Source of the DNA: Sphingomonas donggukensis
Lineage (GTDB): Bacteria; Pseudomonadota; Alphaproteobacteria; Sphingomonadales; Sphingomonadaceae
Direction of reading: 5' to 3'
Length of the DNA stretch: 64,000 nucleotides
Assembly (NCBI RefSeq): GCF_023674425.1
Contig: NZ_CP098401.1
Span: 868,001 to 932,000, forward strand
The position numbers and the translations under genes are program-made. The stretch's first letter is position 1, and every line of letters begins with the position of its first letter. Of this stretch, positions 1-7,344 are shown one piece after another. The notes beneath the pieces are model-generated. The model had not been told where the DNA came from. It saw only the letters and a list, made by a program, of their open reading frames with translations, and did not search any database.

Positions 1-33
1 TAGTCCGCCCGCTTCGGAATTCGGAGACAATCG

Positions 34-969
34 ATGCGCGCTTTCATCTTCCCCGGGCAGGGCAGCCAGTCGGTCGGCATGGGCAGTGCGCTCGCCGCCG
101 CCAGCCCGTACGCGCGCGAGGTGTTCCAGGAGGTCGACGACGCGCTCGGCCAGAAACTGTCGGCGCTGATGGCCGAAGGCCCGGAAAGCGACCTGATGCT
201 GACCGAGAATGCCCAGCCAGCGATCATGGCGAATGCCATCGCCGTGCTGCGCGTGCTGGAGCGGGAAGGCGGCGTGCGGCTGTCCGAAAAGGCGGATTAC
301 GTCGCGGGCCACTCGCTCGGCGAATATACCGCGCTGTGCGCCGCGGGCGCGCTCGACCTGGCGACCACGGCCCGGCTGCTCAAGCTGCGCGGTCGGGCGA
401 TGCAGGCGGCGGTGCCGGTCGGCGAAGGCGCGATGGCGGCGATCCTGGGCGCCGACCGCGACAAGGCGCAGGCGATCGCCGATGCCGCGGCGGAGGGCGA
501 AGTCTGCACCGTCGCCAACGACAACGATCCGTCGCAGGTCGTGATCTCGGGCGCGAAGGCCGCCGTCGAGCGTGCGGTGCCGCTGGCCAAGGAGATGGGC
601 GCCAAGCGTGCTGTCATCCTGCCGGTGTCGGCACCGTTCCACTGCCCACTGATGCAGCCCGCCGCGGATGCGATGGCCGCCGCGCTTGAGGGGGTCGCGC
701 TCCACGCACCGCTGGTTCCCGTATTCGCCAACGTCACCGCAGCCCCGGCCAGCGACCCGGACGTCATCAAGGCACTGCTGGTCGAACAGGTGACGGGCAT
801 GGTCCGCTGGCGCGAATCGGTGATCGCGATGTTCGGGGCGGGCGTGCACGATTTCGTCGAACTGGGCGGCAAGGTGCTCGGCCCGATGGTAAAACGCTCC
901 GCCCCGGACGCGACCACGACGAGCGTGGTGACGATGGACGACATCGAGGCGCTGCTCAAAGGGCTTTGA
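34..969 (+). CDS. fabD: Malonyl-CoA:ACP transacylase
   Basis: Transfers malonyl groups from CoA to acyl carrier protein, supplying the extender for cytosolic type II fatty-acid synthesis. The 311-residue product has the usual family length. It starts MRAFIFPGQGSQ, the oxyanion-loop GQGSQ motif, and carries the nucleophile elbow GHSLGEY near residue 93 and the catalytic-His region APFHCPLM near residue 205. A Shine-Dalgarno-like cggagac lies just before the ATG and recurs before fabG and fabF. It heads a fab cluster (fabG, acpP, fabF), but an inverted-repeat element with its own gene separates it from fabG. Confidence 0.96.
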   Translation: MRAFIFPGQGSQSVGMGSALAAASPYAREVFQEVDDALGQKLSALMAEGPESDLMLTENAQPAIMANAIAVLRVLEREGGVRLSEKADYVAGHSLGEYTALCAAGALDLATTARLLKLRGRAMQAAVPVGEGAMAAILGADRDKAQAIADAAAEGEVCTVANDNDPSQVVISGAKAAVERAVPLAKEMGAKRAVILPVSAPFHCPLMQPAADAMAAALEGVALHAPLVPVFANVTAAPASDPDVIKALLVEQVTGMVRWRESVIAMFGAGVHDFVELGGKVLGPMVKRSAPDATTTSVVTMDDIEALLKGL

Positions 970-978
970 ATAAGGCAG

Positions 979-1425
979 AAACGGTTCAGGGAAGGCGCAA
1001 AGGCGCGAAGATGGACGAGCTTGAGGCCATCGCATCCGACGTTGTCGATGCCGCGCTATTGCTACACCGTCAGATCGGGCCGGGCTTGCTCGAAAGCGTT
1101 TACGAGACGTTGCTCGCCGCCGAACTCGGGCGGCGTGGGCACAAGGTCTTGCGGCAGCAACCGATCGACTTTTCTTTCAACGGCATGCGGTTCGATGCAG
1201 CCTTTCGCGTGGACCTCATCGTCGGCTCGAGGATGATCGTCGAGGTGAAATCGGTCGAGCGCCTGACGGGGGTACACGTCAAGCAATTGCTGACGTACTT
1301 GCGTCTGATGGAGCAGCCCCTCGGGCTGCTCATTAATTTTGGAGGCGAGACACTCAAGGAAGGTTTGCGACGCGTCGTGAACACGCACAACAGCTTTGCG
1401 CCTTCGCGCCTTCCCTGAACCGTTT
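979..1425. mobile_element. GxxExxY gene element bounded by 32-bp inverted repeats
   Basis: Bases 979-1010 and 1394-1425 form an inverted repeat matching at about 30 of 32 positions. Each arm begins aaacggttcagggaaggcgc and continues with a second ggcgc block. The left arm ends exactly before the ATG of the enclosed GxxExxY gene (1011). The right arm contains that gene's stop codon, so the last residues are repeat-encoded. The unit starts 9 bases after the fabD stop and separates fabD from fabG. No clear target-site duplication is visible. A gene-less copy with the same arms lies at 62708-62842. Calling it mobile is inference from this architecture and the second copy. Confidence 0.65.
1011..1418 (+). 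CDS. GxxExxY family protein (PD-(D/E)XK nuclease-like)
   Basis: This 135-residue protein has the family signature GLLESVYE (GxxExxY). It also has a nuclease-like core: VDLI, then IVEVKSVERL, the D...ExK pattern of PD-(D/E)XK enzymes. The biological role of the family is not established, and nuclease activity is inferred from the motif. ATG 1011 is chosen because it directly follows the left inverted-repeat arm and gives a family-like start (MDELEAIASDVVDAALLLH). An upstream in-frame TTG at 966 would translate the repeat. The last residues (FAPSRLP) are encoded inside the right arm. Base composition is less GC-rich than fabD or fabG, which suggests a separate origin. Confidence 0.85.
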   Translation: MDELEAIASDVVDAALLLHRQIGPGLLESVYETLLAAELGRRGHKVLRQQPIDFSFNGMRFDAAFRVDLIVGSRMIVEVKSVERLTGVHVKQLLTYLRLMEQPLGLLINFGGETLKEGLRRVVNTHNSFAPSRLP

Positions 1426-1447
1426 TTTTCTGTTTTCGGAGACACAC

Positions 1448-2188
1448 ATGTTCGACCTGACAGGCATGACCGCGCTGGTGACTGGCGCTTCGGGGGGGAT
1501 TGGTTCAGCGATTGCGCACGCGCTGGTCGGGCAGGGGGCTCGCTTGGCGGTGTCGGGGTCGAATGCGGACAAGCTGGAGGCGTTTCGCGCCAGCCTGGGC
1601 GGCGACCATGTCGCGGTGCCGTGCAACCTGTCCGACGGCGCTGCGGTCGATGCGCTGGTGCCGCAGGCGGTGGAGGCGCTGGGAGGCAAGCTCGACATCC
1701 TCGTCAACAACGCTGGGGTCACCCGCGACAACCTCGCCATGCGGATGAAGGACGACGAGTGGGATCAGGTGATCCGCGTCAACCTTGAAGCCGCGTTCCG
1801 GCTCTGCCGCGCCGCCGCCCGCCCGATGATGAAGGCGCGGTTCGGGCGGATCGTGTCGATCACCTCGGTCGTCGGGGCGACCGGCAATCCGGGGCAGGCG
1901 AATTACGCCGCGTCCAAGGCTGGCCTGGTCGGCATGTCGAAGGCGCTGGCGCAGGAGCTCGCCAGCCGCGGCATCACCGTCAATTGCGTCGCGCCCGGCT
2001 TCATCCGATCGGCGATGACCGACGTGCTGCCCGAGGCGCAGAAGACCGCGCTGCTCACGAAGATTCCCGCGGGCGATCTGGGCGACGGTGGCGACATCGG
2101 CGCCGCGGTCGTCTATCTGGCGTCGAAGGAGGCGGGGTACGTCACCGGGCAGACCCTGCACGTGAATGGTGGGATGGCGATGCTATGA
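1448..2188 (+). CDS. fabG: 3-oxoacyl-ACP reductase
   Basis: NADPH-dependent reduction of 3-oxoacyl-ACP in fatty-acid elongation; a classical short-chain dehydrogenase of 246 residues. Visible motifs are the cofactor loop TGASGGIGSAIA near residue 13, NNAG near residue 87, the catalytic Ser region SITSVVG, and YAASK holding the catalytic Tyr and Lys near residue 152. The C-terminus has the FabG-like YVTGQTLHVNGGMAML. The leader cggagac before ATG matches the fabD and fabF leaders. Its stop overlaps the start of the following small gene (ATGA). Confidence 0.96.
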   Translation: MFDLTGMTALVTGASGGIGSAIAHALVGQGARLAVSGSNADKLEAFRASLGGDHVAVPCNLSDGAAVDALVPQAVEALGGKLDILVNNAGVTRDNLAMRMKDDEWDQVIRVNLEAAFRLCRAAARPMMKARFGRIVSITSVVGATGNPGQANYAASKAGLVGMSKALAQELASRGITVNCVAPGFIRSAMTDVLPEAQKTALLTKIPAGDLGDGGDIGAAVVYLASKEAGYVTGQTLHVNGGMAML

Positions 2189-2709
2189 ACATGATCTTCT
2201 TGCTTGCTGCGCTCACCGCGCAATCCGCCGGCGGCGGCGATGCCACCGTCGTCCAGTGCGCGCTGAAGAGCACGCCGCGCGCCGACGTGGTGGCGATCCA
2301 GGGCGGGATGCTGGCAGGCGTTGTCAGCGGCGCGAAGCCCACCGCCGACCTCGAACGGCGCCTGAAGGCACTGCGCGAGCGGGCCACGGTCTGCAATCCC
2401 GGCAGCGGCACCAGCGATGCCCGCGCTGCCGAGATCGTGGTCGCCAGCGTCGCCACCGAAACCCTGTCGAATGCGCTGCAACAGCGCGGCAGCAACGTGC
2501 TCGCGATCAACGCGAAGCTGCGCAAGACGCCGCCCATGACGCTCGATGCGATCCTGGCGCAACGCCGCGATGCCCAGACCGATGCGTTCGCCAAGGACGT
2601 CATGGCGGCAGCGGGGGGCAAGGACGATGCGGCCCGCTCCCGGCTGATCGGCGCCTATGTGTTCAACGCCGTGCGGCTGGCCAAGCTGTTCGCGGCGCGC
2701 GGGCGCTGA
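2185..2709 (+). CDS. Hypothetical protein with hydrophobic N-terminus
   Basis: A 174-residue protein I do not recognise. It starts MNMIFLLAALTAQSAGGG, a short hydrophobic leader that could be a signal peptide, followed by an Ala/Arg-rich, mostly helical, predominantly soluble region. The ATG overlaps the fabG stop as ATGA, implying translational coupling. That, together with its place between fabG and acpP, supports a real gene. It may be a small periplasmic or secreted protein; no catalytic motif is visible. Confidence 0.7.
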   Translation: MNMIFLLAALTAQSAGGGDATVVQCALKSTPRADVVAIQGGMLAGVVSGAKPTADLERRLKALRERATVCNPGSGTSDARAAEIVVASVATETLSNALQQRGSNVLAINAKLRKTPPMTLDAILAQRRDAQTDAFAKDVMAAAGGKDDAARSRLIGAYVFNAVRLAKLFAARGR

Positions 2710-2793
2710 TGCGGCGTCTCGCACCCTTGCGCGCGGCGGATGCCCGTTCTAGGTGCGTTCAGGAAGACACTTTTCACTAGAAGGACCATGGGT

Positions 2794-3030
2794 ATGAGCG
2801 AAACCGCCGACCGCGTTAAGAAGATCGTCGTAGAGCATCTGGGCGTCGAGGCCGACAAGGTCACCGAGGATGCGAGCTTCATCGACGATCTGGGTGCCGA
2901 CAGCCTCGACATCGTCGAGCTGGTGATGGCGTTCGAGGAAGAATTCGGTGTCGAAATCCCCGACGATGCGGCCGAGAAGATCGGCACCGTCAAGGATGCG
3001 ATCACCTACATCGACGAGCACAAGGGCTGA
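2794..3030 (+). CDS. acpP: Acyl carrier protein
   Basis: Carries growing acyl chains on a phosphopantetheine arm. The 78-residue acidic protein has the canonical GADSLD motif, whose Ser is modified, and the helices ...[13 protein letters not shown]... and [12 protein letters not shown] 2794 ([10 protein letters not shown]) is preferred over ATG 2788 because the ribosome site aagga at 2781-2785 lies 8 bases before 2794 and only 2 before 2788. fabF follows after a 150-base gap. Confidence 0.95.
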   Translation: MSETADRVKKIVVEHLGVEADKVTEDASFIDDLGADSLDIVELVMAFEEEFGVEIPDDAAEKIGTVKDAITYIDEHKG

Positions 3031-3081
3031 TCTGCCCGACGGGCCGGTGGTCGCGCACGCGCGCGGGCGTCGGCTGGACAG

Positions 3082-3116
3082 CGGCTCCCCGTCCCGGACC
3101 AAGGGGCTGGGAGCCG
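3082..3116 (+). terminator. Stem-loop between acpP and fabF
   Basis: cggctccc (3082-3089) pairs with gggagccg (3109-3116), with inner cccc/gggg able to extend the stem. A short tttt stretch lies a few bases beyond the hairpin. It could be a partial terminator or an mRNA-stabilising hairpin that lets acpP be made in excess over fabF. No long U tract follows, so efficiency is uncertain. Confidence 0.4.
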
Positions 3117-3180
3117 TTGGCGTTTTCGGGACGGACGCCGTTATTGAAATGCCCGCGTTATTGAAGAGACGGAGACTGTT

Positions 3181-4440
3181 ATGCGCCGCGTAGTCGTGAC
3201 CGGACTTGGCCTCGTGACCCCACTGGGCGCCGACGTCGAGACGGCGTGGCAGAACATCATCGCCGGAAAGTCCGGGGCGGGGCACATCACCCGCTTCGAC
3301 GCCAGCGACTATGTCTGCCGCATCGCCTGCGAGGTGAAGCCCGCCGACCATGCCTATGGCTTCGACCCCGGCAAGCGCGTCGACCACAAGGTCCAGCGCC
3401 AGGTCGATCCCTTCATCGTGTACGGCATCGATGCCGCCGGCCAGGCGATCGAGGATGCCGGCCTGACCAACATGACCGAGGAGGAGCGGTTTCGCGCCGG
3501 CTGCTCGATCGGGTCGGGCATCGGCGGATTGCCGGGGATCGAGACCGAATCGCTGGTGCTCCACGAAAAGGGCCCGCGCCGCGTCTCTCCGCACTTCGTC
3601 CACGGGCGGCTCATCAACCTGATCTCGGGTCAGGTCAGCATCAAATACGGGCTGATGGGGCCGAACCACGCGGTCGTGACCGCCTGCTCGACCGGGGCGC
3701 ACTCGATCGGCGACGCCGCGCGCATGATCGCGATGGACGATGCCGACGTTATGCTGGCGGGCGGCGCCGAGGCGACGATCTGTCCGATCGGCATCGCCGG
3801 CTTCGCCCAGGCACGCGCACTATCGACCGGCTTCAACGACACGCCCGAAAAGGCGAGCCGCCCCTATGACGTCGCCCGCGACGGCTTCGTGATGGGCGAG
3901 GGCGCCGGCGTGCTGGTGCTTGAGGAATATGAGCGCGCGAAGAAGCGCGGAGCGAAGATCTATGCCGAGGTCGTCGGCTACGGCCTGTCGGGCGATGCCT
4001 ATCACGTCACCGCGCCGCACCCCGAGGGCTCGGGCGCCTTCCGGTCGATGGAGATGGCGGTGCGCAAGTCCGGGCTCCAGCTGTCGGACATCGACTATAT
4101 CAACGCCCATGGCACCTCGACCCCGCTCGGCGACGAGCTGGAACTGGGCGCGGTGCGGCGGCTGTTCGGCAGCAACATCGACACGCTGTCGATGTCGTCG
4201 ACTAAGTCGGCGATCGGCCACCTGCTCGGCGGTGCCGGCGCGGTCGAATCGATCTTCTGCATCCTGGCGATGCGCGACCAGATCGCGCCGCCGACGCTGA
4301 ACCTCGATAACCCGAGCGACAGCTGCGCGGGCGTCGACCTGGTCCCGCACGTCGCCAAGGAGCGCAAGATCCGCGCGGTGCTGAACAACTCGTTCGGCTT
4401 CGGCGGCACCAACGCCTCGCTGGTGATGAAGCCGGTTTGA
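3181..4440 (+). CDS. fabF: 3-oxoacyl-ACP synthase II
   Basis: Condenses malonyl-ACP with acyl-ACP, setting chain length and unsaturated chain elongation. At 419 residues it has family-typical length and starts MRRVVVTGLGLVTPLG. The catalytic triad is visible: Cys in TACSTGAHSIG near residue 168, His in NAHGTSTPLGD near residue 309, and His in KSAIGHLLGGAGAVE near residue 345. The glycine-rich NNSFGFGGTNASLV closes the C-terminus. The start has the same cggagac leader seen at fabD and fabG. Confidence 0.96.
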   Translation: MRRVVVTGLGLVTPLGADVETAWQNIIAGKSGAGHITRFDASDYVCRIACEVKPADHAYGFDPGKRVDHKVQRQVDPFIVYGIDAAGQAIEDAGLTNMTEEERFRAGCSIGSGIGGLPGIETESLVLHEKGPRRVSPHFVHGRLINLISGQVSIKYGLMGPNHAVVTACSTGAHSIGDAARMIAMDDADVMLAGGAEATICPIGIAGFAQARALSTGFNDTPEKASRPYDVARDGFVMGEGAGVLVLEEYERAKKRGAKIYAEVVGYGLSGDAYHVTAPHPEGSGAFRSMEMAVRKSGLQLSDIDYINAHGTSTPLGDELELGAVRRLFGSNIDTLSMSSTKSAIGHLLGGAGAVESIFCILAMRDQIAPPTLNLDNPSDSCAGVDLVPHVAKERKIRAVLNNSFGFGGTNASLVMKPV

Positions 4441-4448
4441 TTCTTTCT

Positions 4449-4517
4449 GTTCCCCGGCGCAGGCCGGGGTCCAGTCTCGGCCGGCCCGCACCTGGACCCC
4501 GGCCTTCGCCGGGGAAC
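4449..4517. repeat. REP-like palindrome between fabF and mltG
   Basis: Bases 4449-4474 (beginning gttccccggcgcaggccggg) are the reverse complement of 4492-4517 at 25 of 26 positions, with a 17-base spacer. Each arm is itself partly palindromic (ccccggc...gccgggg). Location in the 86-base gap between two same-direction genes is typical of REP-like elements. In the transcript it would form a strong hairpin between fabF and mltG. Confidence 0.8.
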
Positions 4518-4526
4518 CGATAGGCT

Positions 4527-5495
4527 ATGCGCAAGCTCGGATGTTTGGGACTGGTCGCGGCCTTGCTGGCGATCGCCGGCGTGTTCGCGATCGTCCAGAG
4601 CTGGGGCGGGCGCGGGCCGGCGCCGGCGAACCTCAGCGTGGTGGTGCCGCAGGGCGCGTCGCTGACCGGGGCGGCGGCGGAGCTGGAGAAGGCGGGGGCG
4701 ATCACGTCTGCCCGCCGCTTCCTGATCCTGTCGAAGCTGTTCGGCGGGGACGCCCCGATCCGTGCGGGCGAATACCGCATCCCTGAAGGGCTGAGCCAGG
4801 CCGACATCCTCAAGATGCTGCAGGGCGGCAGCACGCTCCAGCGCTTCGTGACGATCCCGGAGGGGCGCCCCTCGGTAATAGTCCACGACGCGCTGATGGC
4901 GGCACCGCAGTTGACCGGCGCGGTTGCCGTGCCCGCGGAGGGCAGCGTCCTGCCCGACAGCTACAGCTACGAACGCGACGACACCCGCGCGGCGGTGCTG
5001 GCGCGGATGCAGGCGGCGATGACCCGCTACCTCGCCGCTGCGTGGGCGAAGCGCAAACCCACGACGGTCGCGAAGACGCCGCAGGAGGCGCTGATCCTCG
5101 CCTCGATCGTCGAGAAGGAAACCGGCAAGGCCGCGGAGCGCCGCACCGTCGCCGCGGTCTATTCGAACCGTCTGCGCAGGGGCATGCCGCTCCAGGCCGA
5201 CCCGACCACCATCTATCCGATCACGAAGGGCCGCCCGCTCGGTCGCCGCATCCTGCGCTCGGAATTGCAGGCGAAGAACGGGTACAACACCTACGCCATG
5301 CCGGGCCTGCCAGTCGGTCCGATCGCCAACCCGGGCCGCGCGAGCATCGACGCTGTGCTCGATCCCGCCCCGTCGAACGCGCTGTATTTCGTGGCGGACG
5401 GGACTGGAGGCCACGTGTTCTCCGACACGCTGGAACAGCATAATGCGAACGTACAGAAATGGTATGCGATCAGGCGCGCGCGGGGGGAGATGTAG
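4527..5495 (+). CDS. mltG: Endolytic murein transglycosylase MltG
   Basis: Inner-membrane YceG-family lytic transglycosylase thought to cut nascent glycan strands and set their length. The 322-residue product has one N-terminal membrane anchor (residues about 4-24, LGLVAALLAIAGVFAIV). A LysM-like region follows, then the catalytic YceG core with LASIVEKETG, holding the catalytic Glu, and SNRLRRGMPLQADPT near residue 220. It ends two bases from the stop of the converging small gene at 5497. Confidence 0.93.
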   Translation: MRKLGCLGLVAALLAIAGVFAIVQSWGGRGPAPANLSVVVPQGASLTGAAAELEKAGAITSARRFLILSKLFGGDAPIRAGEYRIPEGLSQADILKMLQGGSTLQRFVTIPEGRPSVIVHDALMAAPQLTGAVAVPAEGSVLPDSYSYERDDTRAAVLARMQAAMTRYLAAAWAKRKPTTVAKTPQEALILASIVEKETGKAAERRTVAAVYSNRLRRGMPLQADPTTIYPITKGRPLGRRILRSELQAKNGYNTYAMPGLPVGPIANPGRASIDAVLDPAPSNALYFVADGTGGHVFSDTLEQHNANVQKWYAIRRARGEM

Positions 5496-5496
5496 G

Positions 5497-5679
5497 TTAC
5501 TCCGAGACGGGAAGATCTATCTTGATCGCGTGCGTCTGAACGGGCGTCAGAAGGATTGCTCCTGCGCAGATGAAACCGGCTACCGCCCAGCCATACCGCT
5601 TCTGCCGAAGATCTATCACGCCGCGCACAATGCATTAGGTCGCCACCGCAAAAGCGACGACTGTCCACCACCACATCAT
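5497..5679 (-). pseudogene. Small two-helix membrane protein gene with an in-frame stop
   Basis: The ATG at 5679 overlaps the eda stop as ATGA, the usual sign of translational coupling. The frame reads MMWWWTVVAFAVAT, meets TAA at 5637-5635, then continues in the same frame as CIVRGVIDLRQKRYGWAVAG and on through a second hydrophobic segment (FICAGAILLTPV) to a stop at 5497. Without the TAA this would be a protein of about 60 residues with two membrane helices. A GTG at 5628 could restart the distal 43 residues. I read it as a recently broken distal gene of the Entner-Doudoroff operon; a sequencing error or restart is possible. Confidence 0.5.
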
Positions 5680-6284
5680 GATTGCGCGAGCCCCGCCGCT
5701 TCCCGCGCCTTCGCCTCGACGTCCGCCAGCGACCCGCCGGTGATCCAGCTTCCGCCCACGCACAGCACCGGGCCGAACCCAAGATACTCCGGCGCCGATG
5801 CCGCGGTGATGCCGCCGGTCGGGCAGAATTTCGCTTCGTAGAACGGCGCGGCGAGCGATTTCAGCGCCTTCAGCCCGCCGTTCGCTTCGGCTGGAAAGAA
5901 TTTGAAGTGGCGCAGGCCCAGGTCGTAGCCGCGCATGATGTCGCCGGCGTTGGCGACGCCGGGCAAATACGGCACGCCACTCTCGACGATCGGGCGGCCC
6001 AAAGTCTCAGTGAGACCCGGCGAGACGATGAACTCGGCGCCGGCGTCCATTACCTGGCCGAACTGCTCGACGCTCACCACCGTGCCCGCGCCGACGATCG
6101 CGCCCGGCACCTGTTTCATCTCGCGGATCGCGTCGAGTGCGGCGGGGGTGCGCATCGTCACTTCGAGCACCCGCAACCCGCCTTTCACCAGCGCCTCGGC
6201 CAGCGGGCGGGCGGTGGCGGCGTCGTCGATGACCAGCACCGGGATGACCGCGCTCGTCCGCATGATGGTTTCGATATCGCTCAT
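5676..6284 (-). CDS. eda: 2-keto-3-deoxy-6-phosphogluconate aldolase
   Basis: Cleaves KDPG to pyruvate and glyceraldehyde-3-phosphate, the last step of the Entner-Doudoroff pathway. At 202 residues it has the normal length. The class I aldolase residues are visible: Glu in VLEVTMRTPAAL near residue 41, the loop GAGTV near residue 68, and the Schiff-base Lys in FKFFPAEANGG near residue 128. The start (MSDIETIM) overlaps the glk stop as ATGA, so the two genes are translationally coupled. A disrupted small gene follows downstream. Confidence 0.95.
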   Translation of the reverse strand: MSDIETIMRTSAVIPVLVIDDAATARPLAEALVKGGLRVLEVTMRTPAALDAIREMKQVPGAIVGAGTVVSVEQFGQVMDAGAEFIVSPGLTETLGRPIVESGVPYLPGVANAGDIMRGYDLGLRHFKFFPAEANGGLKALKSLAAPFYEAKFCPTGGITAASAPEYLGFGPVLCVGGSWITGGSLADVEAKAREAAGLAQS

Positions 6285-7252
6285 GCGTCGTGCTCCTGGG
6301 CATAGGCTGCCGCGGCGCCGTACAGGCCGGGCTGTGGATGGGTGATGAGTTTGACGGGCACGCCCGCCATCAGGTTGCGGAACCGCCCCTTGGCGACGAA
6401 GCGTTCGCCGAAGCCGGAGCGCAGCAGGTGGTCCTTCAGCCGCAAGCCGAGCCCGCCCGCGATCACGACGCCCTTCGGCCCGTGGCTGAGCGCCAGGTCG
6501 CCCGCGACCGCGCCGAGCGCCAGGCAGAACCGGTCGAGCGCCGCGGTTGCCAGGCTGTCGCTGCCGTCCAGCGCCTTCGCCCAGATCGTCTTGTCGTCCA
6601 TCCGCGCGACGGGCGTGCCCTGCAACGCGGCCAATGTCTCGTAGATGGCCACGATCGCTGGGCCGGCGACGATCCGCTCGACGGACACCCGCGTAAACGT
6701 CTTGCGGAGATGTTGAAGGAGCGCGTCTTCGATCTTGTCGAGCGGGGCGAAATCGACGTGTCCGCCCTCGGTCTCGACCACGTGATAGCCGCCGGCATGG
6801 CGCAGCACGCCCGCGACGCCCAGGCCCGTGCCGGGTCCGCACACGGTAATCATGCCGCGGTCGGGCAGGGGGCCTTCGGGGCCGCACAGGTGGATGAAGT
6901 CGCTGTCGGGCACCTGCGCGACGGCGTGGCCGATCGCACCGAAGTCGTTGACCAGCGTCCAGCTGTCGACGTTCAGCCGCTCCTCGATCAACGCCGGGCG
7001 CAGGATCCACGGGTTGTTGCTCAGCTTGATGACGTCGCCGCCGATCGGCGCGGCGACGGCGATCCCGGCGGCGCGGGGCAGGGTGCAGCCCTGCGTCACC
7101 GCGAACGCCTCCCAGGCGAGTTGGAGACTGCCGTGCTCGGCGGTCTTGAGCGTGACCGGCTCGCCGAGCGCAACGACGCGTCCGCCGGCGACTTCGGCGA
7201 TGGCGAAGCGGGCGTGGGTTCCGCCGATATCGACTGCGACTAGCTTCACCAT
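6281..7252 (-). CDS. glk: Glucokinase
   Basis: ATP-dependent phosphorylation of cytosolic glucose to glucose-6-phosphate, feeding zwf. At 323 residues it is a glucokinase of the bacterial Glk family. Visible features are the phosphate-1 loop VDIGGTHARFA at the start, LVNDFGAIGHAV holding the catalytic-base Asp near residue 103, GPGTGLGVAG near residue 140, and the adenosine region HGPKGVVIAGGL near residue 265. It lies between edd and eda and overlaps eda by four bases. A dispersed repeat lies between it and edd. Confidence 0.94.
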   Translation of the reverse strand: MVKLVAVDIGGTHARFAIAEVAGGRVVALGEPVTLKTAEHGSLQLAWEAFAVTQGCTLPRAAGIAVAAPIGGDVIKLSNNPWILRPALIEERLNVDSWTLVNDFGAIGHAVAQVPDSDFIHLCGPEGPLPDRGMITVCGPGTGLGVAGVLRHAGGYHVVETEGGHVDFAPLDKIEDALLQHLRKTFTRVSVERIVAGPAIVAIYETLAALQGTPVARMDDKTIWAKALDGSDSLATAALDRFCLALGAVAGDLALSHGPKGVVIAGGLGLRLKDHLLRSGFGERFVAKGRFRNLMAGVPVKLITHPQPGLYGAAAAYAQEHDA

Positions 7253-7257
7253 CCACT

Positions 7258-7326
7258 CCGTTCGTGCTGAGCCTGTCGAAGCACGTGCCCCGGAACACGC
7301 CCTTCGACAAGCTCAAGGGCGAACGG
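7258..7326. repeat. Dispersed inverted repeat, family A copy 1 (edd-glk gap)
   Basis: Arms ccgttcgtgctgagcctg... (7258-7281) and cttcgacaagctcaagggcg... (7302-7326) are imperfect reverse complements. The consensus core is gagcttgtcgaag, shared with copies at 9915-10014 and 20899-20996. This copy sits in the short gap between edd and glk, inside an operon, so it would be transcribed as a hairpin. Confidence 0.75.
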
Positions 7327-7344
7327 GGTTTTCTGTTTGCGCCG

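Noticed and set aside
966..1010. A longer start (TTG 966) for the GxxExxY gene.
   Set aside because: It would translate the left inverted-repeat arm. The ATG at 1011 gives the family-like N-terminus and sits just after the arm.
979..1425. Target-site duplication around the GxxExxY element.
   Set aside because: Bases outside the two arms (aaggcag and ttttctg) do not match, and no clear duplication is visible at 62708-62842 either.
4095..5441. A 448-codon minus-strand open frame over fabF and mltG.
   Set aside because: It is the complement of two recognised genes, crosses the REP-like palindrome, and has no motif.
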